Source of the DNA: Streptomyces kanamyceticus
GTDB lineage: Bacteria > Actinomycetota > Actinomycetes > Streptomycetales > Streptomycetaceae
Length of the DNA stretch: 64,000 nt
Direction: 5' to 3'
Assembly (NCBI RefSeq): GCF_008704495.1
Contig: NZ_CP023699.1
Span: 3,286,001-3,350,000, forward strand
The notes under the pieces are model-generated. The model did not search any database. It saw nothing but the letters and a program-made list of their open reading frames with translations, and had not been told where the DNA came from. This document shows positions 16,099-24,469 of the stretch, piece by piece. Made by a program: the position numbers and the translations under genes. The number at the start of each line of letters is the position of its first letter. Position 1 is the stretch's first letter.

Positions 16099-18186
16099 GT
16101 GACGCGCAGCGTGTACGTGACCGGGATCGACCGCGGCGACGGCCGCCAGGTGGTCGAGCTGGGAGTGATGGAACTCCTGACCCGCCGGGTCGACCGGGTC
16201 GGCGTCTTCCGCCCGCTCGTCCACGACGGGCCCGACCGCCTCTTCGACCTGCTGCGGTCCCGCTACCGCCTCTCGCAGGACGCCTCGACGGTGTACGGCA
16301 TGGACTACCACGAGGCGTCCGCGCTCCAGGCCGAGCAGGGCACCGACGAGCTGGTCTCGCAGCTCGTGGACCGCTTCCACCGGGTGGCGCGCGACTACGA
16401 GGTCGTCCTGGTGCTCGGCACCGACTTCGCCGCCACCCAGCTCCCCGACGAGCTGGCGCTCAACGCCCGCCTCGCGAACGAGTTCGGCGCCTCCGTGCTC
16501 CCCGTCGTCGGCGGCAAGAACCAGACCGCCGAGTCGGTGCGCGCCGAGACCCGCAACGCCTACCGGGCGTACGACAGCCTGGGCTGCGACGTACTCGCGA
16601 TGATCACCAACCGGGTGGCGCCCGCCGACCGCGACGAGATACACGAGCGGCTCGAAGCCAGACTGCCCGTGCCCTGCTACGTGCTGCCCGACGAGCCCGC
16701 GCTCTCCGCGCCCACGGTCGCGCAGATCACCCACGCCCTCGGAGGCCGGGTGCTCCTGGGCGACGACGCGGGGCTCGCGCGCGACGCCCTGGACTTCGTC
16801 TTCGGCGGCGCCATGCTGCCGAACTTCCTGAACGCCCTGACCCCCGGCTGCCTGGTGGTCACCCCCGGCGACCGCGCCGACCTGGTGGTGGGCTCGCTCG
16901 CCGCGCACAGCGCGGGCACGCCGCCCATTGCGGGCGTCCTGCTGACCCTGAACGAACAGCCGGGCCAGGAGATCCTCACCCTCGCCGACCGACTCGCCCC
17001 CGGGACCCCGGTGGTCGCCGTCTCCGGCGGCTCCTTCCCGACGGCCGCCGAGCTCTTCGCGCTCGAAGGCAAGCTGAACGCGGCGACGCCCCGCAAGGCG
17101 GAGACCGCGCTCGGTCTGTTCGAGCGGCACATCGACACCGCCGACCTGCTCAACCGCGTCTCGGCGCCCAGCAGCGACCGCGTCACGCCGATGATGTTCG
17201 AGCACAAGCTGCTTGAGCAGGCCCGCTCCGACAAGCGCCGCGTCGTCCTTCCCGAGGGCACCGAGGAGCGCGTCCTGCGCGCCGCGGACGTCCTGCTCCG
17301 CCGCGGAGTCTGCGACCTGACCCTGCTCGGCCCGGTCGAGCAGATCCGCAAGAAGGCCGCGGACCTCGGCGTGGACCTCGCCGACTCCGAGCTCATCGAC
17401 CCGGGCACCTCCGAGCTGCGGGAGCGTTTCGCCACCAAGTACGCCGAGCTGCGCGCCCACAAGGGCGTCAGCGTCGAGCTCGCGTACGACGTGGTGGCCG
17501 ATGTGAACTACTTCGGCACGCTGATGGTCCAGGAGGGCCTCGCCGACGGCATGGTCTCCGGCTCGGTGCACTCCACGGCCGCCACCATCCGGCCCGCCTT
17601 CGAGATCATCAAGACCAAGCCGGAGGCGAGCATCGTCTCCTCGGTCTTCTTCATGTGCCTGGCCGACAAGGTCCTCGTGTACGGCGACTGCGCGGTGAAC
17701 CCGGACCCGAACGCGGAGCAGCTCGCGGACATCGCCGTCCAGGCGGCCGCCACCGCCGAGCAGTTCGGCGTGGAGCCGCGGATCGCGATGCTCTCGTACT
17801 CGACGGGCACGTCGGGCTCCGGCGCCGACGTCGACAAGGTCCGCGCGGCCACCGAGCTGGTGCGGGCGACCCGCTCCGACCTGAAGATCGAGGGCCCGAT
17901 CCAGTACGACGCGGCCGTGGAGCCCTCCGTCGCCGCGACCAAGCTGCCGGAGTCCGACGTCGCGGGCCAGGCCAGCGTGCTGATCTTCCCGGACCTCAAC
18001 ACCGGCAACAACACCTATAAGGCCGTGCAGCGCTCGGCGGGCGCGATCGCCGTCGGCCCGGTCCTCCAGGGTCTGCGCAAGCCGGTCAACGACCTGTCCC
18101 GCGGCGCGCTCGTCCAGGACATCGTCAACACCGTCGCCATCACGGCGATCCAGGCCCAGGCCCAGACGCCCACGCCCTCCGCCTGA
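16099..18186 (+). CDS. pta: phosphate acetyltransferase (long, BioD-like N-domain)
   Basis: 695 residues. It converts acetyl-CoA plus phosphate to acetyl phosphate and CoA. This is the long form: an N-terminal P-loop-related BioD-like domain (VYVTGIDRGDGRQVVELGVMELL, with a degenerate P-loop), a middle DRTGG-type domain (about 205-320), and the C-terminal catalytic PTA domain (about 375-690) beginning KRRVVLPEGTEERVLRAA with DGMVSGSVHSTAATIRPA and LNTGNNTYKAVQR. GTG 16099 follows GGGGAGAGCACGC. ackA starts 25 nt after the stop, so the two form the acetate overflow/assimilation operon. The degenerate N-domain P-loop suggests a regulatory rather than catalytic role. Confidence 0.95.
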   Translation: MTRSVYVTGIDRGDGRQVVELGVMELLTRRVDRVGVFRPLVHDGPDRLFDLLRSRYRLSQDASTVYGMDYHEASALQAEQGTDELVSQLVDRFHRVARDYEVVLVLGTDFAATQLPDELALNARLANEFGASVLPVVGGKNQTAESVRAETRNAYRAYDSLGCDVLAMITNRVAPADRDEIHERLEARLPVPCYVLPDEPALSAPTVAQITHALGGRVLLGDDAGLARDALDFVFGGAMLPNFLNALTPGCLVVTPGDRADLVVGSLAAHSAGTPPIAGVLLTLNEQPGQEILTLADRLAPGTPVVAVSGGSFPTAAELFALEGKLNAATPRKAETALGLFERHIDTADLLNRVSAPSSDRVTPMMFEHKLLEQARSDKRRVVLPEGTEERVLRAADVLLRRGVCDLTLLGPVEQIRKKAADLGVDLADSELIDPGTSELRERFATKYAELRAHKGVSVELAYDVVADVNYFGTLMVQEGLADGMVSGSVHSTAATIRPAFEIIKTKPEASIVSSVFFMCLADKVLVYGDCAVNPDPNAEQLADIAVQAAATAEQFGVEPRIAMLSYSTGTSGSGADVDKVRAATELVRATRSDLKIEGPIQYDAAVEPSVAATKLPESDVAGQASVLIFPDLNTGNNTYKAVQRSAGAIAVGPVLQGLRKPVNDLSRGALVQDIVNTVAITAIQAQAQTPTPSA

Positions 18187-18211
18187 CCCCCCACAGAAAG
18201 CGTCTCCCTCA

Positions 18212-19429
18212 GTGACCGCCACTCGCGTACTCGTCCTCAACTCCGGCTCCTCGTCGGTGAAGTACCAGCTGCTCGACATGCGCGACAGCTCACGCCTGGC
18301 CGTCGGCCTGGTCGAGCGGATCGGCGAGGAGACCTCACGGCTCAAGCACACCCCGCTGACCGGCGGTGGCGCCACGTCTCGCGAGCGCGAGGAGCCGATC
18401 GCCGACCACGAGGCGGCGCTGAAGGCCGTCGCCGAGGAGCTGGCCACCGACGGCCTCGGCCTCGACTCCCCCGAGCTGGCCGCGATCGGCCACCGGGTGG
18501 TGCACGGCGGCCTGAAGTTCACCGAGCCGACCGTGATCACCGACGAGGTGCTCGCCGAGATCCAGCGCCTGGTGCCGGTGGCCCCGCTGCACAACCCGGC
18601 CAACATCACCGGCATCCGCACCGCCCAGGTGCTCCGTCCCGACCTCCCCCAGGTCGCCGTCTTCGACACCGCGTTCCACACGACGATGCCGGAGTCCGCG
18701 GCGCGTTACGCGATGGACGTGAAGACGGCCGACGAGCACCGCGTGCGGCGCTACGGCTTCCACGGCACCTCGCACGCGTACGTCTCGCGCGAGATGGCGA
18801 AGCTGCTCGACAAGGCCCCCGAAGACGTCAACGTGATCGTCCTGCACCTGGGCAACGGCGCCTCCGCGTCGGCCGTGCGGGGCGGGCAGTGCGTCGACAC
18901 CTCGATGGGGCTCACGCCGCTTGAGGGGCTCGTGATGGGTACCCGTTCCGGCGACATGGACCCGGCGGTCATCTTCCATCTGGCCCGGGTCGGCGGAATG
19001 TCCATCGACGAGATCGACGTCCTGCTCAACAAGAAGAGCGGTCTGATCGGGCTCTGCGGCGACAACGACATGCGGGAGATCAGGCGCCGTATCGACGAGG
19101 GCGACAAGGAGGCCGCGCTCGCCTTCGACATCTATGTACACCGCCTGAAGAAATACATCGGCGCCTATTACGCCGTGCTCGGCCGGGTCGACGCCATCGC
19201 GTTCACGGCGGGCGTCGGCGAGAACGCCGCGCCGGTGCGCGAGGCGGCGGTGGCGGGCCTGGAGGAGCTGGGGCTCGCGGTCGACGGCGAACTCAATTCC
19301 GTACGTTCCGACGAAGCACGGCTCATTTCGCCGGAGTACGCGCGCGTGGCCGTCGCCGTGGTGCCGACCGACGAAGAACTGGAGATCGCGACGCAGACTT
19401 TCGCCTTGGTCCGCGACCGCAACGCCTGA
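18212..19429 (+). CDS. ackA: acetate kinase
   Basis: 405 residues, standard length. It transfers phosphate between acetyl phosphate and ADP to give acetate and ATP, in sequence with Pta. ASKHA-fold motifs are clear: LVLNSGSSSVKYQL at the N-terminus, GHRVVHGG, the substrate-binding VFDTAFHTTMP, RYGFHGTSHAYVS, the phosphate loop VLHLGNGASASA, GTRSGDMDP and the adenosine motif FTAGVGENA. The GTG start lies 25 nt after pta. A 74-bp gap with a palindrome separates it from pyk, which may form a separate transcription unit. Confidence 0.96.
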   Translation: MTATRVLVLNSGSSSVKYQLLDMRDSSRLAVGLVERIGEETSRLKHTPLTGGGATSREREEPIADHEAALKAVAEELATDGLGLDSPELAAIGHRVVHGGLKFTEPTVITDEVLAEIQRLVPVAPLHNPANITGIRTAQVLRPDLPQVAVFDTAFHTTMPESAARYAMDVKTADEHRVRRYGFHGTSHAYVSREMAKLLDKAPEDVNVIVLHLGNGASASAVRGGQCVDTSMGLTPLEGLVMGTRSGDMDPAVIFHLARVGGMSIDEIDVLLNKKSGLIGLCGDNDMREIRRRIDEGDKEAALAFDIYVHRLKKYIGAYYAVLGRVDAIAFTAGVGENAAPVREAAVAGLEELGLAVDGELNSVRSDEARLISPEYARVAVAVVPTDEELEIATQTFALVRDRNA

Positions 19430-19461
19430 GCGCACTTCCGCCCATTTGTAGATTCCACCAG

Positions 19462-19475
19462 ACGGAATATTCCGT
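19462..19475. promoter_or_regulatory. 14-bp perfect palindrome upstream of pyk
   Basis: ACGGAATATTCCGT is a perfect palindrome 28 bp before the pyk ATG. A TAGGAT sequence at 19491-19496 could serve as a -10 box or supply the AGGA ribosome binding site. An operator role is inferred from symmetry and position only. Confidence 0.5.
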
Positions 19476-19503
19476 AGCGAAACAAACCGATAGGATCGCC
19501 CCC

Positions 19504-20934
19504 ATGCGCCGTTCCAAAATCGTCTGCACGCTGGGCCCCGCCGTCGACTCCGAAGAGCAGCTCGTCTCGCTGATCGAAGCCGGTATGAATGTGGCCCGCT
19601 TCAACTTCAGCCACGGCACCCACGCCGAGCACCAGGGGCGGTACGACCGCGTCCGCTCGGCCGCCACGAAGACCGGCCGTGCCGTCGGCGTCCTCGCCGA
19701 CCTCCAGGGGCCGAAGATCCGTCTGGAGACCTTCGCCGAGGGACCCGTCGAGCTGGTGCGCGGTGACGAGTTCACCATCACCACCGAGGACGTCCCCGGT
19801 GACAAGTCGATCTGCGGCACCACCTACAAGGGCCTGCCGGGCGACGTCTCCAAGGGCGACCAGGTCCTGATCAACGACGGCAACGTCGAGCTGCGCGTGG
19901 TCGAGGTGGACGGACCGCGCGTGAAGACGATCGTCGTCGAGGGCGGTGTCATCTCCGACCACAAGGGCATCAACCTGCCCGGCGCGGCCGTGAACGTGCC
20001 CGCCCTGTCCGAGAAGGACATCGAAGACCTGCGCTTCGCCCTGAAGATGGGCTGCGACATGGTCGCCCTGTCCTTCGTGCGCGACGCCGACGACGTCAAG
20101 GACGTCCACAAGGTGATGGACGAGGAGGGCCGCCGGGTCCCCGTCATCGCCAAGGTGGAGAAGCCGCAGGCCGTCGCCAACATGGAGGGCGTCGTCGCGG
20201 CGTTCGACGCGGTCATGGTGGCCCGTGGCGACCTGGCCGTCGAGTACCCGCTCGAGAAGGTCCCGATGGTGCAGAAGCGCCTCGTGGAGATGTGCCGCCG
20301 CAACGCCAAGCCGGTGATCGTCGCGACCCAGATGATGGAGTCGATGATCACCAACTCGCGCCCCACGCGCGCCGAGGCGTCCGACGTCGCCAACGCGATC
20401 CTGGACGGCGCGGACGCGGTCATGCTGTCGGCCGAGTCGAGCGTCGGGGCGTACCCGATCGAGACCGTCAAGACGATGTCGAAGATCGTCAAGGCGGCCG
20501 AGGAGGAGCTGCTCGCCAAGGGCCTGCAGCCGCTCGTGCCCGGCAAGAAGCCGCGTACGCAGGGTGGTTCGGTGGCCCGTGCCGCGTGCGAGATCGCGGA
20601 CTTCCTCGACGGCAAGGCGCTGGTCGCCTTCACGCAGTCCGGTGACACGGCCCGCCGCCTGTCCCGCTACCGCGCGGCCCAGCCGATCCTGGCCTTCACC
20701 ACCGACGAGTCGACCCGCAACCAGCTCACGCTGAGCTGGGGCGTGGACACCTACGTCGTGCCGCACGTCGACAACACCGACGCGATGGTCGAGCTCGTCG
20801 ACGCCGAGCTGATCAAGCTCAACCGCTTCAACGACGGTGACACCGTCGTCATCACCGCGGGGTCGCCCCCTGGCGTCCCCGGCACCACCAACATGGTCCG
20901 GGTGCACCACCTGGGCGGCGGCGACCGCGACTGA
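19504..20934 (+). CDS. pyk: pyruvate kinase
   Basis: 476 residues. It converts phosphoenolpyruvate plus ADP to pyruvate and ATP. Visible are the N-terminal RRSKIVCTLGPA; GMNVARFNFSHG; LADLQGPKIRLE; the B-domain cap; the catalytic and metal region VPVIAKVEKPQAV with MVARGDLAVE; the signature VIVATQMMESMI with RPTRAEASDVANAILDGADAVMLS; and a C-terminal allosteric domain with TQSGDTARRLSRYR. The position in the pta-ackA block matches the pyk2 locus of S. coelicolor as I recall. A strong hairpin 16 nt past the stop ends the unit. Together with pfkA it represents lower glycolysis here. Confidence 0.96.
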   Translation: MRRSKIVCTLGPAVDSEEQLVSLIEAGMNVARFNFSHGTHAEHQGRYDRVRSAATKTGRAVGVLADLQGPKIRLETFAEGPVELVRGDEFTITTEDVPGDKSICGTTYKGLPGDVSKGDQVLINDGNVELRVVEVDGPRVKTIVVEGGVISDHKGINLPGAAVNVPALSEKDIEDLRFALKMGCDMVALSFVRDADDVKDVHKVMDEEGRRVPVIAKVEKPQAVANMEGVVAAFDAVMVARGDLAVEYPLEKVPMVQKRLVEMCRRNAKPVIVATQMMESMITNSRPTRAEASDVANAILDGADAVMLSAESSVGAYPIETVKTMSKIVKAAEEELLAKGLQPLVPGKKPRTQGGSVARAACEIADFLDGKALVAFTQSGDTARRLSRYRAAQPILAFTTDESTRNQLTLSWGVDTYVVPHVDNTDAMVELVDAELIKLNRFNDGDTVVITAGSPPGVPGTTNMVRVHHLGGGDRD

Positions 20935-20950
20935 TCCCCGCCTCGTACGA

Positions 20951-20989
20951 CACCGAGGGCGCCCCCTGTGGAAGGGGGCGCCCTCGGTG
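20951..20989. terminator. bidirectional terminator hairpin
   Basis: Perfect 16-bp arms CACCGAGGGCGCCCCC (20951-20966) and complement (20974-20989) with a 7-nt loop, between the convergent pyk and the secreted-protein gene at 21057-22451. There is no clear U-tract on either side, which is normal in Streptomyces. Confidence 0.88.
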
Positions 20990-21056
20990 CTTGTGCGGCT
21001 CCCGGAAAGGTCCGTGCGCGGCTCGGCCGGTTCGGTCGGCCAGTCGGCCAGTCGGC

Positions 21057-22451
21057 TCAGTCGGTGATCGACTGCTGCAGTCCGGGGACCGTGAGGTTGC
21101 CACCGAACTGGCCCGCCTGCAGCACCTTCACGTCCGTGAAGTAGATCAGCGGGATGTTCAGCGGCGGCGGGTGCTCGGGGTCGAAGGTGATCGGGATGAG
21201 CCCGAACAGCTTGCCCGAGATCCGCTCGGTGTACATCGTCGTCTCCCCGCCACGGATCGTGGACGTGGTGCCCTTGGCGGCCTCGACGTGGTACTTCCTG
21301 CCGCCCGGTCCTTCGACGATCTGGTGCAGGTCGCCGATGTCGGTGTTCTGGACGACGTACTTCAGGGCCTGCTTGGTCTTGCCGTTGGGCATCGTCAGGT
21401 TCACGACGCCCTGGTAGTCGGCGCCCTTGAGCGTCAGGGAGCTGGCTTCCAGGTTCCACGGCTGGTTCGGGATCGGCGCGGGGGGCGTCTCGCCCTCTCC
21501 GGCGTCCTTCTTCTCGACCACGCACGGGAACGGCTTCTTGCCGTTCTCGTCCGGCGCCATCGCATCCTCGGCCTTGTCCCGCTCGGCCTTGTCCGCGGCG
21601 TCCTTCGCCGCCTTCTCGACGTCGTCCGCGACCTCGCCGGCCCCGTCCTTCGCCTTGTCGACGCCGTCCTTCGCCTTGTCGGCCCCGTCCTCGATGCCGT
21701 CCTTCGCCTTGCCGAGGGTGTCCTCGACCGGCTTGGTGACCTTGTCCGTGGTGTCCTTGACCGGGTCCTTGGAGGACTCGGGGGACTCGCTCTCCTTGGC
21801 GTCCGACGGGTCGGGCTTCGGAGTCTCGGACTTCTTCTCGTCGGGCGTGAAGGCGTCCTTGATGGCCTCGCCGACACCCAGCGGGTCCCAGGGGTTCTTG
21901 GTCTCGGTGGGCTCGGGGTCCGGCTCGGACTTCTTGTCGTCCGCGCCGCCGGAAGGCTTCGGCGTGGGCTCGGCCTCGTCGCCGGAGTCCGCCTTGTCGC
22001 CCGAGGAGGGCGAGGTGGACGGATTCGGCTCCTTGGCGTCGTCCTTCTTCGCCTCGTCCTTCTCGGCGCCGTCGTCCTTCTTGGCGTCGTCCTTCTTCGC
22101 CTTGTCCGCGGCGTCCTTCTCGGCCGCTTCCTCGGCGTCCTTCTTGGCCTGCTCCTCCTTCGCCTTGTCCGCGGCGTCCTTGTCCGCGTCCCCGGCCTCC
22201 TTGTCCGGCGCCGTGACACACGGGCCGTCCTGGAAGGGGTTGTCCGGGACACCGGGCTTGGCCTGCGCCAGCGTCGGAGTCAGGCCCATGCCCATGAGGA
22301 CCGCGGTGGGCATCGCGGCGATGGCTATGGCCTTGCCCGCGGGCACCTGCAGCCGGGTGAAGAGCGGCTTCCTGGGTGCCGCGTGGCGCGGCCCGGTTCT
22401 CGCACGAGGCTCCCCCGCGGAGCTCTCGTGGTGGACCTCGTCAGCCGGCAC
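21057..22451 (-). CDS. secreted acidic/lysine-rich protein with conserved C-terminal domain
   Basis: 464 residues. A cytoplasmic basic N-terminus leads into a hydrophobic export segment (AIAIAAMPTAVLMGMGLTPTLAQA) and a mature start with PGVPDNPFQDGPCV. Residues about 95-310 are low complexity: Asp/Lys/Ala/Glu runs, then Pro/Ser/Asp-rich sequence, then a DKAKDG repeat stretch, probably an extended or coiled spacer in the wall. The last ~130 residues are a folded domain (PWNLEASSLTLKGADYQGVVNLTMPNGKTKQ and FTDVKVLQAGQFGGNL) resembling in style the DUF6230 product. GTG 22451 overlaps the DUF6114 stop by 11 bp, so it is translationally coupled as the last gene of the cassette. Confidence 0.8.
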   Translation of the reverse strand: MPADEVHHESSAGEPRARTGPRHAAPRKPLFTRLQVPAGKAIAIAAMPTAVLMGMGLTPTLAQAKPGVPDNPFQDGPCVTAPDKEAGDADKDAADKAKEEQAKKDAEEAAEKDAADKAKKDDAKKDDGAEKDEAKKDDAKEPNPSTSPSSGDKADSGDEAEPTPKPSGGADDKKSEPDPEPTETKNPWDPLGVGEAIKDAFTPDEKKSETPKPDPSDAKESESPESSKDPVKDTTDKVTKPVEDTLGKAKDGIEDGADKAKDGVDKAKDGAGEVADDVEKAAKDAADKAERDKAEDAMAPDENGKKPFPCVVEKKDAGEGETPPAPIPNQPWNLEASSLTLKGADYQGVVNLTMPNGKTKQALKYVVQNTDIGDLHQIVEGPGGRKYHVEAAKGTTSTIRGGETTMYTERISGKLFGLIPITFDPEHPPPLNIPLIYFTDVKVLQAGQFGGNLTVPGLQQSITD

Positions 22452-23007
22452 GGCGCCTCCCGTTCGTCCCGTTTGTCGGGCTCGTTCCTGACAGATCGTC
22501 CAGTTCACCGCTCGCCCCGCCCGCGGCCGCCGAGACGGCGGGCTCGGGAGCCCCGTCGTCCGCGGGGTCGCCGGACCCCGCGGCCGCTCGCTTCGCGGGC
22601 TCACCGGCAGGCCGCGCGTCCGCCCAGGAGACGCCGAGGGCGCCGCCGATCATGGCGAGCAGGAAGCCGACGACGAAGCCGCCGAAGTTGGAGACGACGA
22701 GGGAGACCAGGGCGAGCAGGATCGCCGCGACACCCGCGAAGACCCGGGAGAGCGGCTGGAACCACATGGTCAGGCCGAGCACGACCAACAGCACGCCGAT
22801 GATCAGCGATCCGGCACCGGCGGTGGTCGCCATCCGGATCGTCATCGTGCCGAGCGTGAGGTTCGCGTACGGGAAGTACATGATCGGGATGCCGCCGAGA
22901 AGTGTCAGCAGACCACCCCAGAACGGGCGCTGACCGCGCCACCCTCGGAACGATCGGCGCATCCGGCCGAGCTTGTCGCCCAGTCCCACTTGCGCTTCGG
23001 CGCTCAT
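22441..23007 (-). CDS. DUF6114 membrane protein
   Basis: 188 residues. Four closely packed hydrophobic helices (about 30-150: FWGGLLTLLGGIPIMYFPYANL; GAGSLIIGVLLVVLGLTMWF; FAGVAAILLALVSLVVSNFGGFVVGFLLAMIGGAL) are followed by a disordered Gly/Ala/Pro/Asp-rich cytoplasmic or external tail. I recognise it as DUF6114, known in Streptomyces as the neighbour of DUF6230; its function is not established. ATG 23007 was chosen because GGAG lies about 9 nt upstream. The final codons overlap the next gene's GTG. Confidence 0.85.
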   Translation of the reverse strand: MSAEAQVGLGDKLGRMRRSFRGWRGQRPFWGGLLTLLGGIPIMYFPYANLTLGTMTIRMATTAGAGSLIIGVLLVVLGLTMWFQPLSRVFAGVAAILLALVSLVVSNFGGFVVGFLLAMIGGALGVSWADARPAGEPAKRAAAGSGDPADDGAPEPAVSAAAGGASGELDDLSGTSPTNGTNGRRRAG

Positions 23008-23110
23008 GTCGTACAGCTCCTCGGGAATGGCGTTTGGTTCTGTGTGTCGTACGGTGTCGGGCACGGGGACGGCTCCGTCAATGTGCCGTCGCGCCCCCGC
23101 GCCCGGCCGT

Positions 23111-23156
23111 TCATCGCATCGAGTGCGTACCGGTCATCGCATCAAGCGCGTACCGG
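23111..23156. repeat. 23-bp tandem duplication
   Basis: Two head-to-tail units of TCATCGCATCGAGTGCGTAC plus CGG, with two substitutions, lie in the 193-bp gap between the DUF6230 and DUF6114 genes. Confidence 0.6.
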
Positions 23157-23200
23157 CCCGCGTACTCATCCGCGTACGCGGCACCAGGGCATCAACTGCC

Positions 23201-23821
23201 CTAGTAGCACTCGTGCTTGCCCTTCTTGACCGACATGCCGAGGCCGGAGAGCTTGAAGGTGCCCGCGGTGGTCGCCCACGCGCGCTGCTTGACACCCTCG
23301 AAGTGCACCGACTCGGCCTGCTGCGCGAACGAGTCCGGGGCGTACTTGTCGCCCTTGGCCGGACCCGGCCCCTTGGTCGTCCGGTCGACCGAGACACCGA
23401 TGTCGACGTTGTTGAAGGTCGGCTTGGCGACCTTCATGCTGTCGGCGTCGATGTAGAGCTTCTTGGCCTCGACGCGGTCGTTGCCCTTGCCACCGGCCCT
23501 GAGCGTCATCGACACGTCGCCGAAGACCGGCACCGGCACGACCACGGACTGGCAGAGGTTGGTGATCTTGGCTTCTTCGATGCCGACGACGGACACCGGG
23601 TGGTTGCCCGACTTCCCGCTGTCGAGGGCGCCGTACTGGACGAACCCCTCGCCGTCGAGCGTGTCAGCCGTCACCTTGAACTGCTGACCGGACACACTGA
23701 ACGATGCCGCGAGCGCACCCTGGGACAGGGCCACGCCTATCGCGGCAGTCGCCGCGACGCTCGGCACCATGACTACGGCGAACCGCTTCCATCTGGTTCC
23801 GCCACGAGCCACGGATTCCAT
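23201..23821 (-). CDS. DUF6230 secreted/membrane-associated protein
   Basis: 206 residues. N-terminus ARGGTRWKRFAVVMVPSVAATAAIGVALSQGALAASF is an export signal with a long hydrophobic core. The mature domain is predicted to be all-beta (FSVSGQQFKVTADTLDGEGFVQYGA; EAKITNLCQSVVVPVPVFGDVSMTLRAGG; LYIDADSM). I recognise the family as DUF6230; older databases sometimes label it cholesterol esterase, which the sequence does not support because no serine-hydrolase motif is present. AAGGAGGAAAGTC precedes ATG 23821. It is the first gene of the three-gene cassette ending at 21057. Confidence 0.88.
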   Translation of the reverse strand: MESVARGGTRWKRFAVVMVPSVAATAAIGVALSQGALAASFSVSGQQFKVTADTLDGEGFVQYGALDSGKSGNHPVSVVGIEEAKITNLCQSVVVPVPVFGDVSMTLRAGGKGNDRVEAKKLYIDADSMKVAKPTFNNVDIGVSVDRTTKGPGPAKGDKYAPDSFAQQAESVHFEGVKQRAWATTAGTFKLSGLGMSVKKGKHECY

Positions 23822-24200
23822 GACTTTCCTCCTTCTCGGACGTACATCTCCGGCCCTGACTGCTCCCGTTCGGACGGTTCAGCCGGGCAGGGATGGGAGA
23901 AGTGCTACGTCCTCGGGAAGGAGAGCGCCCGTTTCGGAGGCGCACAACCGCACCACACATCACCGGCGATCACCCCCGAGCGACAACCACTGGTCGCGCC
24001 TGACGCATCACGCACAACCTCACGGACAGGCCCTGCCGGAAAAGCGGCAGAGACCCCCCTGTCCAAGACCGGCGACGGCGTCACCGGCCTGCTCGGTGGG
24101 GACCCAGAAACACCGCTACCCGATTGGCTGTCGGACAGCGGGTTATTGGACCGAGCGTCGCCGATCGTGGTGCATTCTCGGCCCCCGCACAAGGGGGTTC

Positions 24201-24216
24201 GTTACTCGCTAGTAAC
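24201..24216. promoter_or_regulatory. palindrome GTTACT-N4-AGTAAC
   Basis: The 16-bp inverted repeat GTTACTCGCTAGTAAC lies between the thioredoxin-like gene and the DUF6230 cassette. Its core TACTCGCTAGTA shares 9 of 12 bases with TACTGGCCGGTA at 25740-25751, which overlaps the start of the nearby TetR gene. A shared regulator is possible. Confidence 0.55.
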
Positions 24217-24344
24217 GGGGGGATAACCGAAGCGCGACCGCACGGTATCGGTCGGGCACGGACGGTGGCTTAATCGGCCGGAGCAGAACGGGGCATCCAC
24301 GGCCAAACGCGATCAGAAAGACGCTGCGGTCTTACTCCAAGTAA

Positions 24345-24386
24345 CAGCGGCCGCGTTTACCAAGTTTTGGTAAAGCGCGGCCGCTG
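24345..24386. terminator. long hairpin downstream of the thioredoxin-like gene
   Basis: Arms CAGCGGCCGCGTTTACCA and TGGTAAAGCGCGGCCGCTG pair over about 18 bp with one bulged base and a small loop. It lies 84 nt beyond the stop of the minus-strand gene at 24470 and probably terminates it. Confidence 0.7.
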
Positions 24387-24469
24387 TGGCGCCCGGGAAC
24401 AAGGTTTTCACTCGGGCATCACAAGCCCCCGCGTTTAGGGACTGGTCAGCCGACGGGTGGGTGCGTGGG

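Larger units (their letters stand above)
23822..24469. other. 648-bp non-coding region upstream of the DUF6230 gene
   Basis: No coding frame with convincing codon bias was found. It contains an inverted repeat at 24201-24216 and a long hairpin at 24345-24386, both listed separately. The distance from the palindrome to ATG 23821 (about 380 bp) leaves room for a long 5' leader or a small RNA. Confidence 0.5.

Noticed and set aside
23201..23821. Annotation as cholesterol esterase
   Set aside because: Older databases use this label for such proteins, but no serine-hydrolase motif or catalytic triad is visible.
23905..24192. A 95-codon minus-strand frame upstream of the DUF6230 gene
   Set aside because: It has no ribosome binding site and its composition looks like random high-GC translation; the region was called non-coding.
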